The notes beneath the pieces are model-generated. The model searched no databases and was not told where the DNA came from. It saw only the letters and a program-made list of their open reading frames with translations. From positions 15,068,001 through 15,132,000 of the forward strand of contig NC_079878.1 of NCBI RefSeq assembly GCF_029227915.1: a stretch of 64,000 bases of DNA, given 5' to 3'. Every line of letters begins with the position of its first letter. The stretch's first letter is position 1. Below are positions 1 through 12,264 of the stretch, piece by piece. The DNA is from Hydractinia symbiolongicarpus. Taxonomy: Eukaryota; Cnidaria; Hydrozoa; Anthoathecata; Hydractiniidae. The position numbers and the translations under genes were made by a program.

Positions 1-13
1 TTTCATATTTTAG

Positions 14-3000
14 GCAAACGAAGAATTTATACTTGCTACCGTCATAAAGTGGGGCGAATGGCAAGTTGTCAAGTCAAATGAACAACCTGGTAATTATTTT
101 TTAGTATATTTTTTATTGTGACTTTAAAGGGGGCTATTTTTTACATTTTTTATCTCCATTTTATTTTTTGAAGCATAATTCACTGCAAAAAAAGTCAATG
201 TGGGACATTTAATTTTAATCCATTTTAGAACTTACCCTAAATTGTATTTATATTTTTTGTGACTACTATAATCGTGGACGAAATGTAATAAAACACCTTT
301 GAAAATATTAATATTTTGTTGATAATTTGTAATACCAGACCAATATCAACCCTTCCCTAAATTATTCCAATCAAAGCTTTCGGCCAACTCCACACAAAAA
401 ATTGGAGGAAAGGGACATTTTGGTAGCCGTTTCAATAGACTTGCCTGCGATTGTAAAAGCAAATACATAATTCATTTTATAGGCACCAGTCCGGGTAACT
501 CTTTACTAAGAAGAAGTCCAAAACGCCGTGATGTTAACAACGGAATATTGCGGGACACGATTTCTGATTTACTACCTTACATTCGTTTGAAACACATTTT
601 GCCAGCAAACTCATCTGTATTAAATACTGCATACCAACGTGGGTTGCTGCAGCGCCCATTTCCGTTTGATGTGGTGGCTTCGGAGAAACAATGCGCCGCT
701 TCTCCAGTATATTGGTTGCGTAGTGGTCCAAAATTGGACTATCTGAGACCACGCTTGTTTTTACCGTATGTTTATGAAGTAAAGGTACGGCTTTTTATTG
801 TTTATAGTTTGGGTATTTTTTCTTTTCGTTAAACAGCATAGAATTTTAAAGGGAAAAATATTGCTTTTGTTTGCCGTTTATCATGCAGTTAACCGACTAA
901 CAAAAATCTGACTTTAGCTTTAAAAGCTTTTTCCTTGTGTTTGCCTTCTTACTAATAATTTTCGCGGGTTAAAAGGTCCTACCGCGAGGCATTCTTTAAA
1001 ACCTTGACTGAAATAAATACATGCTAAAATTTGTCATTTTTTCATGATTTCACACGGGGCTTTTGGGACAAATATTGCTTTTGTTTGCCGTTTATCATGC
1101 AGTTAACCGACTAACGAAAATCTGACTTTAGCTTTAAAAGCTTTTTCTTGTGTTTGCCTTCTTACTAATAATTTTCGCGGGTTAAAAGGTCCTACCGCGA
1201 GGCATTCTTTAAAACCTTGACAGAAATAAATACATGCTAAAATTTGTCATTTTTTCATGATTTCACACGGGGCTTTTGGGAATTCTGCAAGTATCATACA
1301 TTTTACTTATTGACGAAAACACAAATTTATCAACGCAGGGATTAGTACTAGCGAAGCTAGTCGATTTCCTGGGACTAGTAGATCAAATATTTTATTTTTT
1401 AGTTAGTACTTCACGAACGCCTTTGCACAGCAAGTGATCATGATATGCATGCATCTTCATACTATCATTCCATGCCAGACATGTTGCTTCCTTTGCAACG
1501 TACGAACAGTGGCCCCAAAACACCTAGCGATGAAGAGCTGCACAGCGCAGCCATTATGTCATTGCTAGATTCTATTCAAATTGATCAAACGACAAGACGG
1601 AAAATGATGCTGCGAGAAAAAGAACTGAAAATGTCAACCGAAGTTTTGAAAGCATTATCTCTTTTACCGGGTAAGTTGCTTTGTTGCTGTATTCTCAATT
1701 CAAAACATCAAGTAATGTGCGATAAAGTAATAGTACTTTTATCACAATACTTACTTGTTTGAATGTAGGTGCGTAAATATGTAAAGCATGCGTTTTCATC
1801 TACACCTGCATCGACATTGACTGTTATGCGAAATTAGGATTCTTTTTTACCAGCTTGTTTTTATTTCTTTTTCCGAAAATGTTTAGACAGTCGTGAAATA
1901 AGCGAAGAGGTGCAACTTCGTGTGGTACGCGAGTTTGGTTATCCTGATGAAATTGCCAGCAAAATATTCCAGCAAGTACCAGATTTAATCGAGGATTCTG
2001 AGAATAGTTCAGATTCATCTAAGCATAGCACTCTCTCAAAGGTAAATTTTTACATTTCAGTACTCTAAAAATAAGCTTCTTTCATTGTCTCTTTATTGTG
2101 AAATTTTTGTGTCGTTATATGAATTTTTTTTTATCTATCTTTGCTCGCACGAGAAGTTTAGACCCCGGTGTTATATCCTATTGAGAAAAAGTTATCATTT
2201 TCGGTGACAACTTAGTACTTGAGTTGCTAAAAATTGCCTGATAGTAAAGTTGCCTAATAGTTGCGAAAAAGAGAATGGAAAAAAATCAAGATTATCAAAA
2301 CTCAAGGAAAAAATTACCAGTGGTCTGATATTTGATCCAGCTAGTCCATAGACATGGACATAGCCTGGAATAAGCCTCGGCTATCATATTTATTATCTCT
2401 TCAAAGCATCATGCTTGGAAGGAATAATATATATGCTATAAGTCATACTGGGGATATATATTTCTTATGACTACCAACGGTGGCAAAATAAGGTTATGTC
2501 ATAAAGACATGCAAAATAAGACAAAACAAGACGTATGATATACGCAAACAACCTCGCGAATAAAGTTTACAAAAAGCTGTCTATCAAATTGGGATTTTTG
2601 TTACGAAGTTAGACACGACATATTTTACTATTCAAATACGCGATAATATTTGTTACACACTTATTTTTCAAAATTGATTTGTGAGACCTTCCTGAACAGA
2701 AAATTCCTCGAACTTTTAATTTTCGATGGGTCCGTCTTGGGTGAACCGACTGACAGGAAGAAGAAAGACCACAAACCCAAAAACCCCAAAATTTGCGAAA
2801 TTCATTAATTCAGTTAATTCTGCCTAATGAAATTTAATGGAAACATTGAATTTAATGGAAACACCTTTATTTACTAGTTAGTTAAACAAGTGTTTTGAAC
2901 ACTTGTCTTATCTTTTTAAAAAAGAAAAAAGAAAAAAAAAGTAAAAATAGTTACCAAGATGAGATTCGAACACACGACGACTCCCGTGTCGGTGCTCAGA

Positions 3001-6000
3001 GAGGCAAAAATTTCCATTCTTGTAGGACACATTTGCGTTTTAATACAAGCTCACGAGCTTGTAACAAGACAAACACGCATTCGAACTCACGTTCAGAATA
3101 CACACCTGGCGTGCGAACAAAAACAAGTTTGAAAACGAGCTGTTCGATACTATTTTGGTTACATAGGGAAACCAAAGAAGGGAAATTATTGGTTCATATT
3201 AAAAAGGTCAATCAAACGCAAAAAGGAAACATTGCAGGCAGAGAAAAGAGTCTACATAGACAACACATTAAAATAAACTAACTCACTTTATGCAATATAT
3301 TTTTAAGTTAATAAAGGGACAGAAAGTTAAATAAAAACAAAAAAAAAGCACCAAGAACATTCATCAAAAATTGGGGAAAAGTTGAGAAACAACTTTCTGA
3401 ACACATTTATGTCTTAAAGGGCGCTCGGTCAGCCTTTTTATATCACGGTTTACCCTTTGGTCGCGGCGGCTGCGGCGATCGTGGACCATTTTCGACATAC
3501 TAAAATTCGAATCACTGTAATTTCTCATTTCACTGGATTAAAAGTTATGACGTGATACAGGCTAACGGAGTAAGTGGTCGGAAGTAGACCTGAGCTTGGC
3601 TGTCGTCCTATTGATATGTGTTCAACGTCAAAAGGCATAATCTGCAGACGAGATGAAGTTAGACTAGCAATAAGGTATTTTGATCCAGAGGAAGTAGATA
3701 AAAGAAAAGAGGCGACGCCTTAGTCGAACAGAATATCGAGCTGGAAGCCCAAATTACGTCTGGAACATTGATGGCCACGATATGCTTAAGTTGTATGGCT
3801 TTAGCATTCATGGATGTATTAACGGCTTTTCACGTAAAATAATTTTTGCTAAAAGTAGTAAGTAAAAGGACCACTAATAAACTTCCTTAAGTTATTGCTG
3901 GATACTATTTAGATGCCGTTTTAAATTTGTGAGGAATTCCTTTGAGAATTAAACTAGATATGGAACTGAGCATGCACTCATCAAGAGAATTAAGTCATTT
4001 TGGGCCATGTTACAAAGGAATCGTATTGGGCGGTGGCGGCATTTCTTCCGGGATTTAGCTGACTCAAACACACTTTTTACTTCTGATCCAGTTATATTGG
4101 ACTGTATTAGATATCGTTTTATGTAATTGATTCACGGTGACCTAAATTCAATAGTTGAGAAAGGAACTCGCATTTAATCTCGAAAAGCAATAATGGTTGA
4201 CCAAGTGGCTGTTTTTCCTTCCTCATTTGTGTGACGCAGAGGATTGTTTACAAGCCATGCATCCACAGGAACTTAATGAATTTCAATCGGTCACTGAAAA
4301 TGAGTATTGTGATTTTTCGCACGAGTTTCAGGAGTTTACAGAGTATTGATAATATTGATCAAGCACAAAATCTAAAAGAGGCACTTCGTTTGTATTTTTA
4401 TCTGATTGAAAAGACTCGTGAATTCTTATAATACAGTTGTACTTAAAATTTAAACATAAGTTGTTTTCTTATTGCTTTTTTTCCTTAAAAATTCATACAA
4501 TAAGTAGTCTTCACAACTTCAGTAAACCAAAATAAATGTGAGCCATTACATCAAACACTGCAATCGTAAAAACAAATAAATCTTAACAAAATAAAAAATC
4601 CTTTTACTAGCGCATAACAAAGAGTAAACAGTAGTATAGCTTTAGTAAGTAATATATGAAGAAAAAGGGATGTCTGCAGACCACAACAGAAGTTAGAAAA
4701 ATAAAACAAAAGCATGTAAATGAACTGATTGGTATTTTCCTAATCACAAAAATATCACTACAGGTGAACTGACTATTATCAGTTTAGAAGCAGTAAGGAA
4801 TTGCAATAGTCAAATTCAAATCCATATTTTCCATTCCACGTACAAAACTTTTAAAATACTGAAGTGAATTTCTTTCACTCTCGTTAGCAGGGTCCAAAAC
4901 AATTAATGCAAAAAGGCTTTTTTGCTGTTTGTTCCACCTTTTCATACAAGGCAACAAGAGATTCAAGAGTTGATAGGTGTGTTAGTAGAGGGGCGAAATA
5001 AGTTCTCCAGCATGTTGCCATTATATGAGGTTTCTGGTATAGTTCTTGTCTTGCAAGCTCAATCACCACTTCCTTAACATTATTGGAAGTTACCAACGTA
5101 CGACACTTAAAGTGATCAAGAATGTACATAAATTCTTCTGAGGTAGAAATATCAGATTTTTTAAAGGCAAGTGTTTTTTGAAGAACTGTTCGTTCTATTA
5201 GAGATACATGCTTTAAAAAACCATCTATTAGATCATCAGGATTATTCACTTTCCCATAGAAGCAGTAATCCATAAATAAACGTCTGATAAGTATTGGAAA
5301 GTATCCAATATCAATAAAACCTTTGACAAAAATTTTGCCAATAGCCTAGTTACCTCACCTTCTTGAAAAGCTTTAATTAAGTTTTTTCTCATATTGTGTC
5401 TGTTATTTGTCTTAATTCAGCAACTGAAGGCAAATCAAGAATAGGATTTCTTTCGAATGAACTATTTGGCATTTCGTTGTCAAAGCAATCGTTTATTTCT
5501 GTAGCTGTTGTTAAGTTCGTTTCTAAAGCAGTCTTTTCTTTGTCATTTTCAAGACTTTCCAAGTACTCTTGATTTTGTAGACAGATGAAGCACTCACTGC
5601 CACTCACTACAATGACAGGTGCAGCACAATTTTTGTTTGGGTGTACTGTCAACATTCATTGACTCATTAAATTCATTAAAATGCTGAGAACTGCAGGTAA
5701 ATTGTCTTCACTCAAATCCACATATGTTGACCTTAAGACAAAGAATGTCTTAGAAATAACAAGGCCTTTTTTTCTTAAGGTATTCACACATGTCTTCATT
5801 TTATCAAAATTTTGACCTTTTTTTTATTTGTTATTTTTATTTTTTAAATATTTATACAGGATAAGTGATTGCTACATTACAGTGATTGCTACAAGATCAT
5901 TTTGTGCATTCAGCAATATTTTCTGAAAAATTGTTACAGTTGACATCATCAAAGTAGAAGTTTTTTTAGCTAGTTCCTTTATTTCTCGGTATGATATAGG

Positions 6001-7989
6001 AGTTTTTTATTCCACATCAACAAATCTTGAGCCTCCTTCATTTTTTTAGCCTAACCACTTTGAATTTGTTAATTTAGTTATCGTATCTCTTATACTTAAG
6101 TTGTAACTTTTTGTACTTTTCGAGGGTCGACTAGAATATTTTAAACTTTCAGATGACTTTGCTCTGATTTTGGATAGTCCTAGTCTTTGTTTGTCCTAGT
6201 CTGTTTTTTCTGGACCCTTGTCTTTTCTTTCTTCTTATTTTTTCATCATTTGTATTTTCGGAATCCATAAATTATTGGATTTAATTCTTTAGAATATTGT
6301 CCATTTTCAGATTTACTAGCTACAAAATAAAAATAATAATACAGTTTGACCAAAACAGTTAAACGTTGCTCATGCTTCACAAAATTAAAATGTGTTAAAA
6401 AAATCTCGCAAGTTTGACGACTTCGTACACAGTGCTTTCTTAAAAATCTTCATTAAAATGTATGTCACAGGTTGGCTTTATTCTTGATAGTTTTTTCTCC
6501 CTCCTTTGGCACACCATGTGTAGGTGCTTGGAAATTAAAAACACGATTCCAACGGAGTAGTTAACGATTTAACTCGCTAAACAACAAAATACAAGGCAAA
6601 GTTTAAGTAACAAATAACACATGTAACATGACATAAATATATTAAACACTTACTATAAAAATAGTGGCGTAAGCCAAGCCAACTACAAGTGACAGAAAAA
6701 CAACTGAAACTGTAACTGAGTACAGGGCAACTCCTGCGAATATAAATTACTAATTCACTCAACAGCGAATTTATTACTATAATGTATGTTCGACCCTGTC
6801 GCTACATGTTGAAGACTGCTAGCACAGAAAAAGGATGTGCAAGATGTGCAAAACAAAACGGACTCAAGAGGAAAATTTAACTAAATATAATACCAAAATT
6901 ACAATTATTATTTTTACATAATTAACACAGGTCATCACAAAACAAAACTAACAAATATAATGCATCTCCTACTCCACCGCGACAACACAAGGACAACACA
7001 AATTACATAACAAATATAAATTTCAATACGGCAGGAATACCATGTTCTAATTTAGTTTAATATTACCCCCCTCCCTTCAACAATTTACGAACACACAAGC
7101 GATGCAACTGGAAACGTAGCTAATTATTACTATCTCGCCTGCGAGGAGTATTTAAATACAGCTGTCCGTCCCAAAATGGAAATTTTTGGCTCTCTGAGCA
7201 CCGACACGGGAGTAGTCGTGTGTTCGAATCTCATCTTGGTAACTATTTTTACTTTTTTTTTTCTTTTTACTATCTCGCCTGCGAGGATAGGTTTCCAACT
7301 CGTAACTAACTAAATGTCCCAAATGGTCAATTGCAACGTCACAGATTTAAACTTCGTACCTAAACTCTCTAAGTACTTGGAAGTCATCTAAATGACGTTT
7401 CAGGCCAAAATTGGTATTTGTTTCGACAAAATTTGGCACAGTTAACAAAAAAGGTATGCTGAACATAATAGTGACATCATAATTTTGATTTTTGTCACCT
7501 AAATGTCATTTTAGGCCAAAATTGGTCCAAAAATTAAAACTACTTTATTTTAGACAAAATTTGGCAAAGTTAACAAAAAACCTATGCTGAACATGATGGT
7601 GACATTAAAATTTTGATTTTTGTCACCTAAATGTCATTTTAGGCCAAAATTGGTCCGAAATTAAAACTACTTTATTTTCGACAAAATTTGGCACAGATAA
7701 CAAAAAAAGTATGTTAACATGATGGTGACATCAAAATTTTGATTCTTTGTCACCTAAATGCCGTTTAAGACCATAAACGTTTCAATCGCGCGACTTTTAA
7801 CCATGGATGATAGGCTGTATTTTTGTTAGCAGAAATTGTAGAATTAGATCGCATTGTGGATGTTTCATAGTTGTGCATTTTTAATAGCGAGATAGTTTAT
7901 GCAGCGCCTGCATCTTGTTTTTTCCTTAATATCTAGATCGGTATTATATCGGCATATTCTTTTTCTCTTAGCAAGAACGCGTACGCTAA

Positions 7990-8023
<34 letters not shown>

Positions 8024-8820
8024 TGATTTTAAACCGACTGTGGTTTCTTGTTTAACTTTCAAGGGTATCGAGATTGTAATCGAAATTTTTACAGAGAAAG
8101 TGTAAGCTTTTAAATTTTTTGAAACAAAGCTAAAATTATTTGTTGACTTTTGTTGAAAAAAATAATTTTTACTTAAACCTAAATAAACTAATTATTCGGT
8201 TCAAAATCGTAAAAAGGAGTTGTTTCGTAAATAAACTAATTATTCGGTTCAAAATCGGAAAAAAGAGTTGTTTCGTAATAGTATAAACTATTATCTTAGT
8301 AAGCATGTGAAAAGAAGCTGAACATTTTCAAAATCAATGTAAGCACGGTAATGCATTTTCGAAACCGCAATCAAGACATAAATTGCCGCTTGTATACAGT
8401 ATTTTTTATAGGAAAATTGCGTAGAAATCTCACAGTTTCATATAAAGTGGTTTCGTGTTTATAAAAAAATATTGTAGTTGATAGGTATTGAGGTTCAAAG
8501 ATGTTGTCGTTTTGTTTTTTGTTAAGAAAACCTGTTTTGTTTTCTGGCATAATATTTGTTTTCAGGTTGGACAACTGTTCACGCAAGAATCAAATGTCTT
8601 GCGGAGTGATGTTGTTTACGCTACCGACGAATGCGCATCTTTGAAAGAAGATATTATTTCAGATGTTAAATTCATTATGGACAGAACTTATGAAAACTTA
8701 CATGTGGACAATTCCTCACTGCGCTCTGTAGAGGATTCTCCTTTAGACTTACCGCTGCGGGAACAGCGAATTATGGTTCAAATTAACATTGAACTTCCAA
8801 ATGTATTGATGGATACGTGA
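14..8820 (+). CDS. BTBD7: BTBD7-like BTB/BACK protein gene, C-terminal exons (5' partial)
   Basis: Five exons can be read in one phase: 14-89, 483-784, 1403-1670, 1887-2041 and 8566-8820 (stop TGA 8818-8820), all with AG/GT borders. The first carries a BACK-type helix (ATVIKWGEWQ); the second the segment with RPRLFLPYV; the fourth EEVQLRVVREFG, which matches what I know of the conserved region following the BACK domain in BTBD7. BTBD7 family proteins are BTB-BACK adaptors linked to cell-adhesion dynamics and epithelial branching in vertebrates; that role is family knowledge, not shown here. The BTB domains lie upstream of the window. The last exon ends in acidic, low-complexity sequence and is the least certain join, because a 6.5-kb intron full of repeats precedes it. 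A polyadenylation signal AATAAA lies at 8958-8963. Assignment to BTBD7 rather than another BTB/BACK protein is likely but not proven. Confidence 0.72.
853..1280. repeat. 214-bp tandem duplication in BTBD7-like intron
   Basis: Two adjacent copies of a unit starting near ATATTGCTTTTGTTTGCCG, the first at 858 and the second at 1072, run to GGGGCTTTTGGG at about 1066 and 1280. Only a handful of differences are visible (for example ACAAAAATC versus ACGAAAATC), so the duplication is recent. It lies wholly in the intron between exons 483-784 and 1403-1670. Confidence 0.9.
2042..2922. other. Intronic sequence, no gene seen
   Basis: A+T-rich sequence inside the last BTBD7-like intron. I see no open frame with recognisable content and no clear repeat boundary. 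It ends at the A-rich start of the inverted repeat at about 2923. Confidence 0.5.
3650..4145 (+). pseudogene. Integrase core-domain (rve-like) pseudogene
   Basis: Frame-shifted fragments carry NYVWNIDGHDMLKLYGF and SIHGCINGFSRKII, the signature of the DDE-type integrase core domain found in many cnidarian and fish repeat proteins; the Asp in NIDG is in the position of the first catalytic residue. Further on, a GTEHALIKRI-like stretch and RWRHFFRDLADSN match the segment that follows the second acidic residue in that family. Stops and frameshifts near 3720, 3860 and 3960 break the frame and the third acidic residue cannot be placed, so the gene is dead. It lies divergent from the HECT-like gene within the same inverted repeats. 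Confidence 0.55.
4784..6268 (-). pseudogene. HECT-like ubiquitin-ligase-type (G2E3-like) pseudogene
   Basis: On the minus strand, reading from an ATG at 6266-6268 (MDSENTNDEKIRRKKR), fragments run through a GGSRFVDVE/PISYREIKELAKK region (about 6060-5940), a linker (5655-5389) and a helical region (5273-4884) to FALIVLDPANESERNSL and a C-terminal segment ending at 4784. The order resembles the multicopy cnidarian genes annotated as G2/M-phase-specific E3-like, which end in a divergent HECT domain. The catalytic cysteine loop cannot be shown. At least three frame changes (near 4925, 5330 and 5700) break it. The family identity is from memory of this gene class and needs a profile search. Confidence 0.45.
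7300..7850. repeat. Dispersed repeat with ~115-bp internal tandem units (copy 1)
   Basis: About 3.5 units of roughly 115 bp contain TTTTAGGCCAAAATTGGTCC, then GACAAAATTTGGCACAG and GTATGCTGAACATGATGGTG. The array ends in a unique tail (ACCATAAACGTTTCAATCGC, then GATAGGCTGTATTT) and begins after a CCAAATGGTCAA segment. The same head, array and tail recur at about 36760-37490, so this is a copy of a dispersed repeat in the BTBD7-like intron rather than a local satellite. Confidence 0.85.
8170..8283. repeat. Two-copy tandem repeat, ~52 bp
   Basis: The unit AAATAAACTAATTATTCGG, followed by TTCAAAATCG and AGTTGTTTCGTAA, occurs twice in a row just before the last BTBD7-like exon. Confidence 0.85.
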
Positions 8821-9475
8821 GGCACTGAAAACCCTTAGCATACTATTTTTGCGCCTAATTTTCACGAGTCGGTGAAATCTTTATTTTAAAAGCACTCGAA
8901 GATGGCAGATTTCGCGTGTCTAAATTTTCGCTGATATCGGAAAATTCTGCTGTTTTAAATAAAGTACACACAAAAATAGTAAGCTTAAATTATATTTAAT
9001 ATGTTTTAACATTCACTTATGGTTACTGTAAAGGAAACAATTTTTTTTTTTTTTTTGGGGGGGGGGGGTTTGCAAAAGAAAAAAACATTCTCTTTTGAAT
9101 GACAAATTTTATATTCCATGAAAATATCCTTCGCGCCTTCGAGGATATGTGCAAATTGAGTTAAGCATATTTTTTGTAAACATTATGCATAATATGGAAC
9201 TATATATATATAGAAATATATATATATTATATATGAAACTTAAAAAGGTTTCTTTTTACGGTGCCTATGGGGACCTCCTTTAGGGAGTCATTACGAGCAC
9301 ATTAAAGGAGTCAAAATAAGTGCTCAGATGACTCCTTTTAAGTTGTCATGATTAATGACTCCTTCTTGTTACTCATTTCAACATATATTCAAAACGACTC
9401 CTTTACAGGAGTCAATTTTTCTGACTCTTTTTATGTACTCCTCACAGGCACCCCGTCAATGAATCCGTAAAGGGT

Positions 9476-10360
9476 TTCAATGCTTAATAATAGTTCCCGT
9501 TACGCGTTCATCGCGCAGAAAAAAACATCAGATATAACATTGGCGTTTTTATTGCTTTGTTAATTCAGGCAAAAAAATGTACATAAATTTATTAATATAT
9601 TGGGAACATAAAAATATTAATTATTATCAATAACGAAAAATAAATATTAGGAACGAAAAATATTAATTATTATCAAGAACTAAAAATATTAATTATCAAT
9701 AACGAAAAATAAATACTAGGACCGAAAAATATTCAAATTGTATTACACGTGCATGGACAAACACTAACTCAAAGAACCTAAATTCGCACAAGCAAATTTC
9801 AATTACAAAGCCAACACTGAAGATTTCAGGAAGAACGTTTTTGGGTGACAATTTTTAGAAATGTTTTTCGGGAATTTATAACATACATATACAAGTAAAA
9901 ATACTTAACACATAAGTAAAACAGTTACTACAATCTTAAAAATATGCTACATAAATATTTTTTTTCTTTTTTCCTGTGAATTTTTTTGAAAAGCAGCATA
10001 GAGGAATCTCCCCACTATTAAAAATCTAGGGCAGTTCTTAAGATATCAAATTTCAAAAACTTGCATGAGCACATAGGAAATTGACATGTTTTTCACAGGT
10101 GTAAATATTTTTTTATAATATATTAAAGATAAAAATAGGACTACGCAACGTTTTTGTATACATTAATTTAAGAATAATTTCAGAGTAAAACTTTTCAAGC
10201 AGGTTTTTGTGTGGTATGTATATAAAACGTAAAAGTAGGATGTCATACTCATTGCTTTTTTGCTGAGATGTTGAAGGACAGAGATCAATAGAACGTTTAC
10301 ATGTGCACCAATGTCTATTTTATACGTAACCATTGTATCATTGGTTGAGAGATCGATTAG
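9476..10360. other. A+T-rich spacer inside the foldback-like element
   Basis: No gene seen. A degenerate A+T tandem repeat (units with AACGAAAAATAAATATTAGG) lies at 9600-9735. Confidence 0.5.
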
Positions 10361-10369
10361 CCAGTCTGG

Positions 10370-11280
10370 ATGGTCTCATGCAGTTGGATCGGACATTTCG
10401 TTGATGTCGTTCGCTTTCGGAGGTTGGTTCAAGTTCGATTGATCTCAGAAAGAATTCATTGTCTGAACTGTCTGAGTCTGAATTAGATTGATGTTCCTGT
10501 TCAACCGAGCCAACTAGTTTTGATGGACGTTGTGAATATCTCTTTGGTTTATTATTACGTGGAGATAAGTTTTGATTAGATTTTTGACATTATTTAGAAA
10601 AGTGTCCTTTACTTTCACAGGTATTGCATATTTTGCCGTATGCTGGGCATGAACTACGAGGATGACTTCCAGCACAGAATTTGCATTTCATGATTTCTTT
10701 GCTTTTTTGATGATGGATCATCTGCTTGATATCAGAATTAGCAGTTGATGACGATGGAGTTGAGTCAGGTTTGTTGTGAGAATAGACTTTGCAACTTTGA
10801 GACCTCACTAGCTCTGCAGTTGGATAGTACTTTTTCGAATGTGATGTCGTTTTCGCAGAGTAGGCGTTCTTTAAATTTTTGCTCTTAAACCGATAATGAT
10901 CATGTTTTGATGAGAGAATCCCGAAGTTGATATGTTCACACAGTCTTCGCTCAATTTACATAATCTAGTGCAGTATTCGTCAAATTTCTCAAAGTCTTCC
11001 TGACGTACAGTGAAGAATGTAAATCTCATAAAAGAGTCAATTTTTTTTCGGTTTAAAGTGATCATCAAATTTCTGGAGAATAATGTTCAATTTCATTTCA
11101 TCTCCTTCATGGAATTCAAAAGTATGCTTACCTATGCAGTGAAGAAAGATTGATGATTTGACAATATCTGGCTTATCAGCAGATTCGATGACTTGGAGGA
11201 AGATTTGAAATGCCTGCTTCCATGATTTCCAGAGTTTGGCAAGGTTTTTTGAATGTCCAAGTTTAGTGCCTTTGGAGCCT
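10370..11280 (-). pseudogene. Ty3/Gypsy-type gag pseudogene (capsid and zinc knuckles)
   Basis: On the minus strand, a helical capsid-like part (11068-10871, with RQEDFEKFDEYCTRL) precedes a nucleocapsid part with CKFCAGSHPRSSCPAYGKIC and CNTCESKGHFSK, the C-x2-C...H...C zinc-knuckle arrangement typical of cnidarian Gypsy-like gag proteins. A serine-rich linker follows. Several frame breaks (near 10590, 10840 and 11075), and the absence of protease or reverse transcriptase downstream, show it is a remnant. It lies inside the foldback-like arms, so it either hitch-hiked or inserted there. Confidence 0.7.
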
Positions 11281-12189
11281 TAAGACAATCTATTATCCTT
11301 AAAATACTGTAAGTATTGTAAAATATTGCGAGTTAGGGTTCTTGTGTAACAAATTCAATATTCTGACAGCATGTTATATGCAGATATGAGTGGATGTAAA
11401 GAGAGTGAACAAGTCAAGCTTTTCAGCTTGAGTCAGCCATCTTTGATAAAAATAACATGAGTAAGAACTATGTACAGGTCTAATCGATATCTAGGGTTAT
11501 AAAGCTATGTACAGGTGGATAAACAATCCTAGCTTAGCAGCTGTAGGCAGGACTTATAGATAGCTAGTTTATCTCAATAAAAAATATAATATAACAACAT
11601 GTTTCTTAAATTTTCCTTTATTTGACCCTGAAAAATCTTTGATTTACAAGGCATGTATACCTTTCCTCATATCGGACTCGAGAAGGAATTACAGACGTCT
11701 CGTGTAAACTAGTTTCCCAAGAATTAAAAGGCGCATTTTTGTAATCTCCACCCAAAGTGATTGTACCTGAGTGTATTTTCTTATAAAAAAGTCAAACACA
11801 GCATAAATCATTAAATGCGATATTCCCGATGAAACCTTTTGAGGAATCACGTGAGCACACTACACAACAATCATTGAACGCACAACAATCATTGAACGCA
11901 ATAATGACTCCTTTCAAGGAGTCAAGCAAAGAATGAAACCCTAAAGGAGTCAAATGAGCACCTCAAAAGGGAGTCATTGCGGGTTGACTCCTTCTTGCGT
12001 CTCACTTTGACTCCCTAAGGGAGTCTTTGTGAAATGATTGCATTTAAGGTTTCATTTGACTCTTCTAAATAAATCTTTGAATCTTCTATATATATATATG
12101 ACTAATTTTGCGTTTTTGGGGAAATTTGAATAAATCAACAGTTATCAGCCATAAATTTTTCGTGCAAAACATCTACGTAAGGTAAGATT

Positions 12190-12260
12190 ATATATGCAGC
12201 CGACGCTCGTTATCTCGACCTTCCGCGGGACTGGTGAAAAAGGTGGAGATAACGAAAGTT
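12190..12260. repeat. Inverted-repeat end of a DNA transposon, truncated
   Basis: CAGCCGACGCTCGTTATCTC is followed about 30 bp later by its partial reverse complement (GGAGATAACGA). It looks like one hairpin end of a pogo/Tc1-type DNA element cut off by the Penelope fragment. The family is only a guess. Confidence 0.3.
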
Positions 12261-12264
12261 CGAA

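Larger units (their letters stand above)
2923..7270. mobile_element. Transposon-like unit with tRNA-like ~95-bp terminal inverted repeats (integrase core + HECT-like genes)
   Basis: About 95 bp at 2923-3020 reappears as the near-perfect reverse complement at 7173-7270. Both contain an A-rich run, a GTTCGAATC-like box and the stretch CCGACACGGGAG. Between them lie a decayed integrase-core gene on + (about 3650-4140) and a HECT-like gene on - (4784-6268). A 16-bp direct repeat TATCTCGCCTGCGAGG occurs at the right end (7131 and 7270). The paired gene content resembles multicopy integrase-core and G2E3/HECT-like genes common in cnidarian and fish genomes. That these two genes belong to one transposon is an inference from the shared inverted ends. 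Confidence 0.6.
9240..12080. mobile_element. Foldback-like element with GGAGTCA/TGACTCC palindromic arms
   Basis: The left arm (about 9240-9475) and right arm (about 11885-12075) are each built of short degenerate units containing GACTCCTTT and AGGAGTCA, many of them palindromic. The arms are inverted relative to each other: AAGGTTTC near 9247 mirrors GGTTTCATTTGACTC near 12050. They enclose 2.4 kb that includes a Gypsy gag fragment. This matches foldback elements, whose long ends are arrays of sub-repeats. No transposase is seen, and a clean target-site duplication was not found. Confidence 0.6.
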
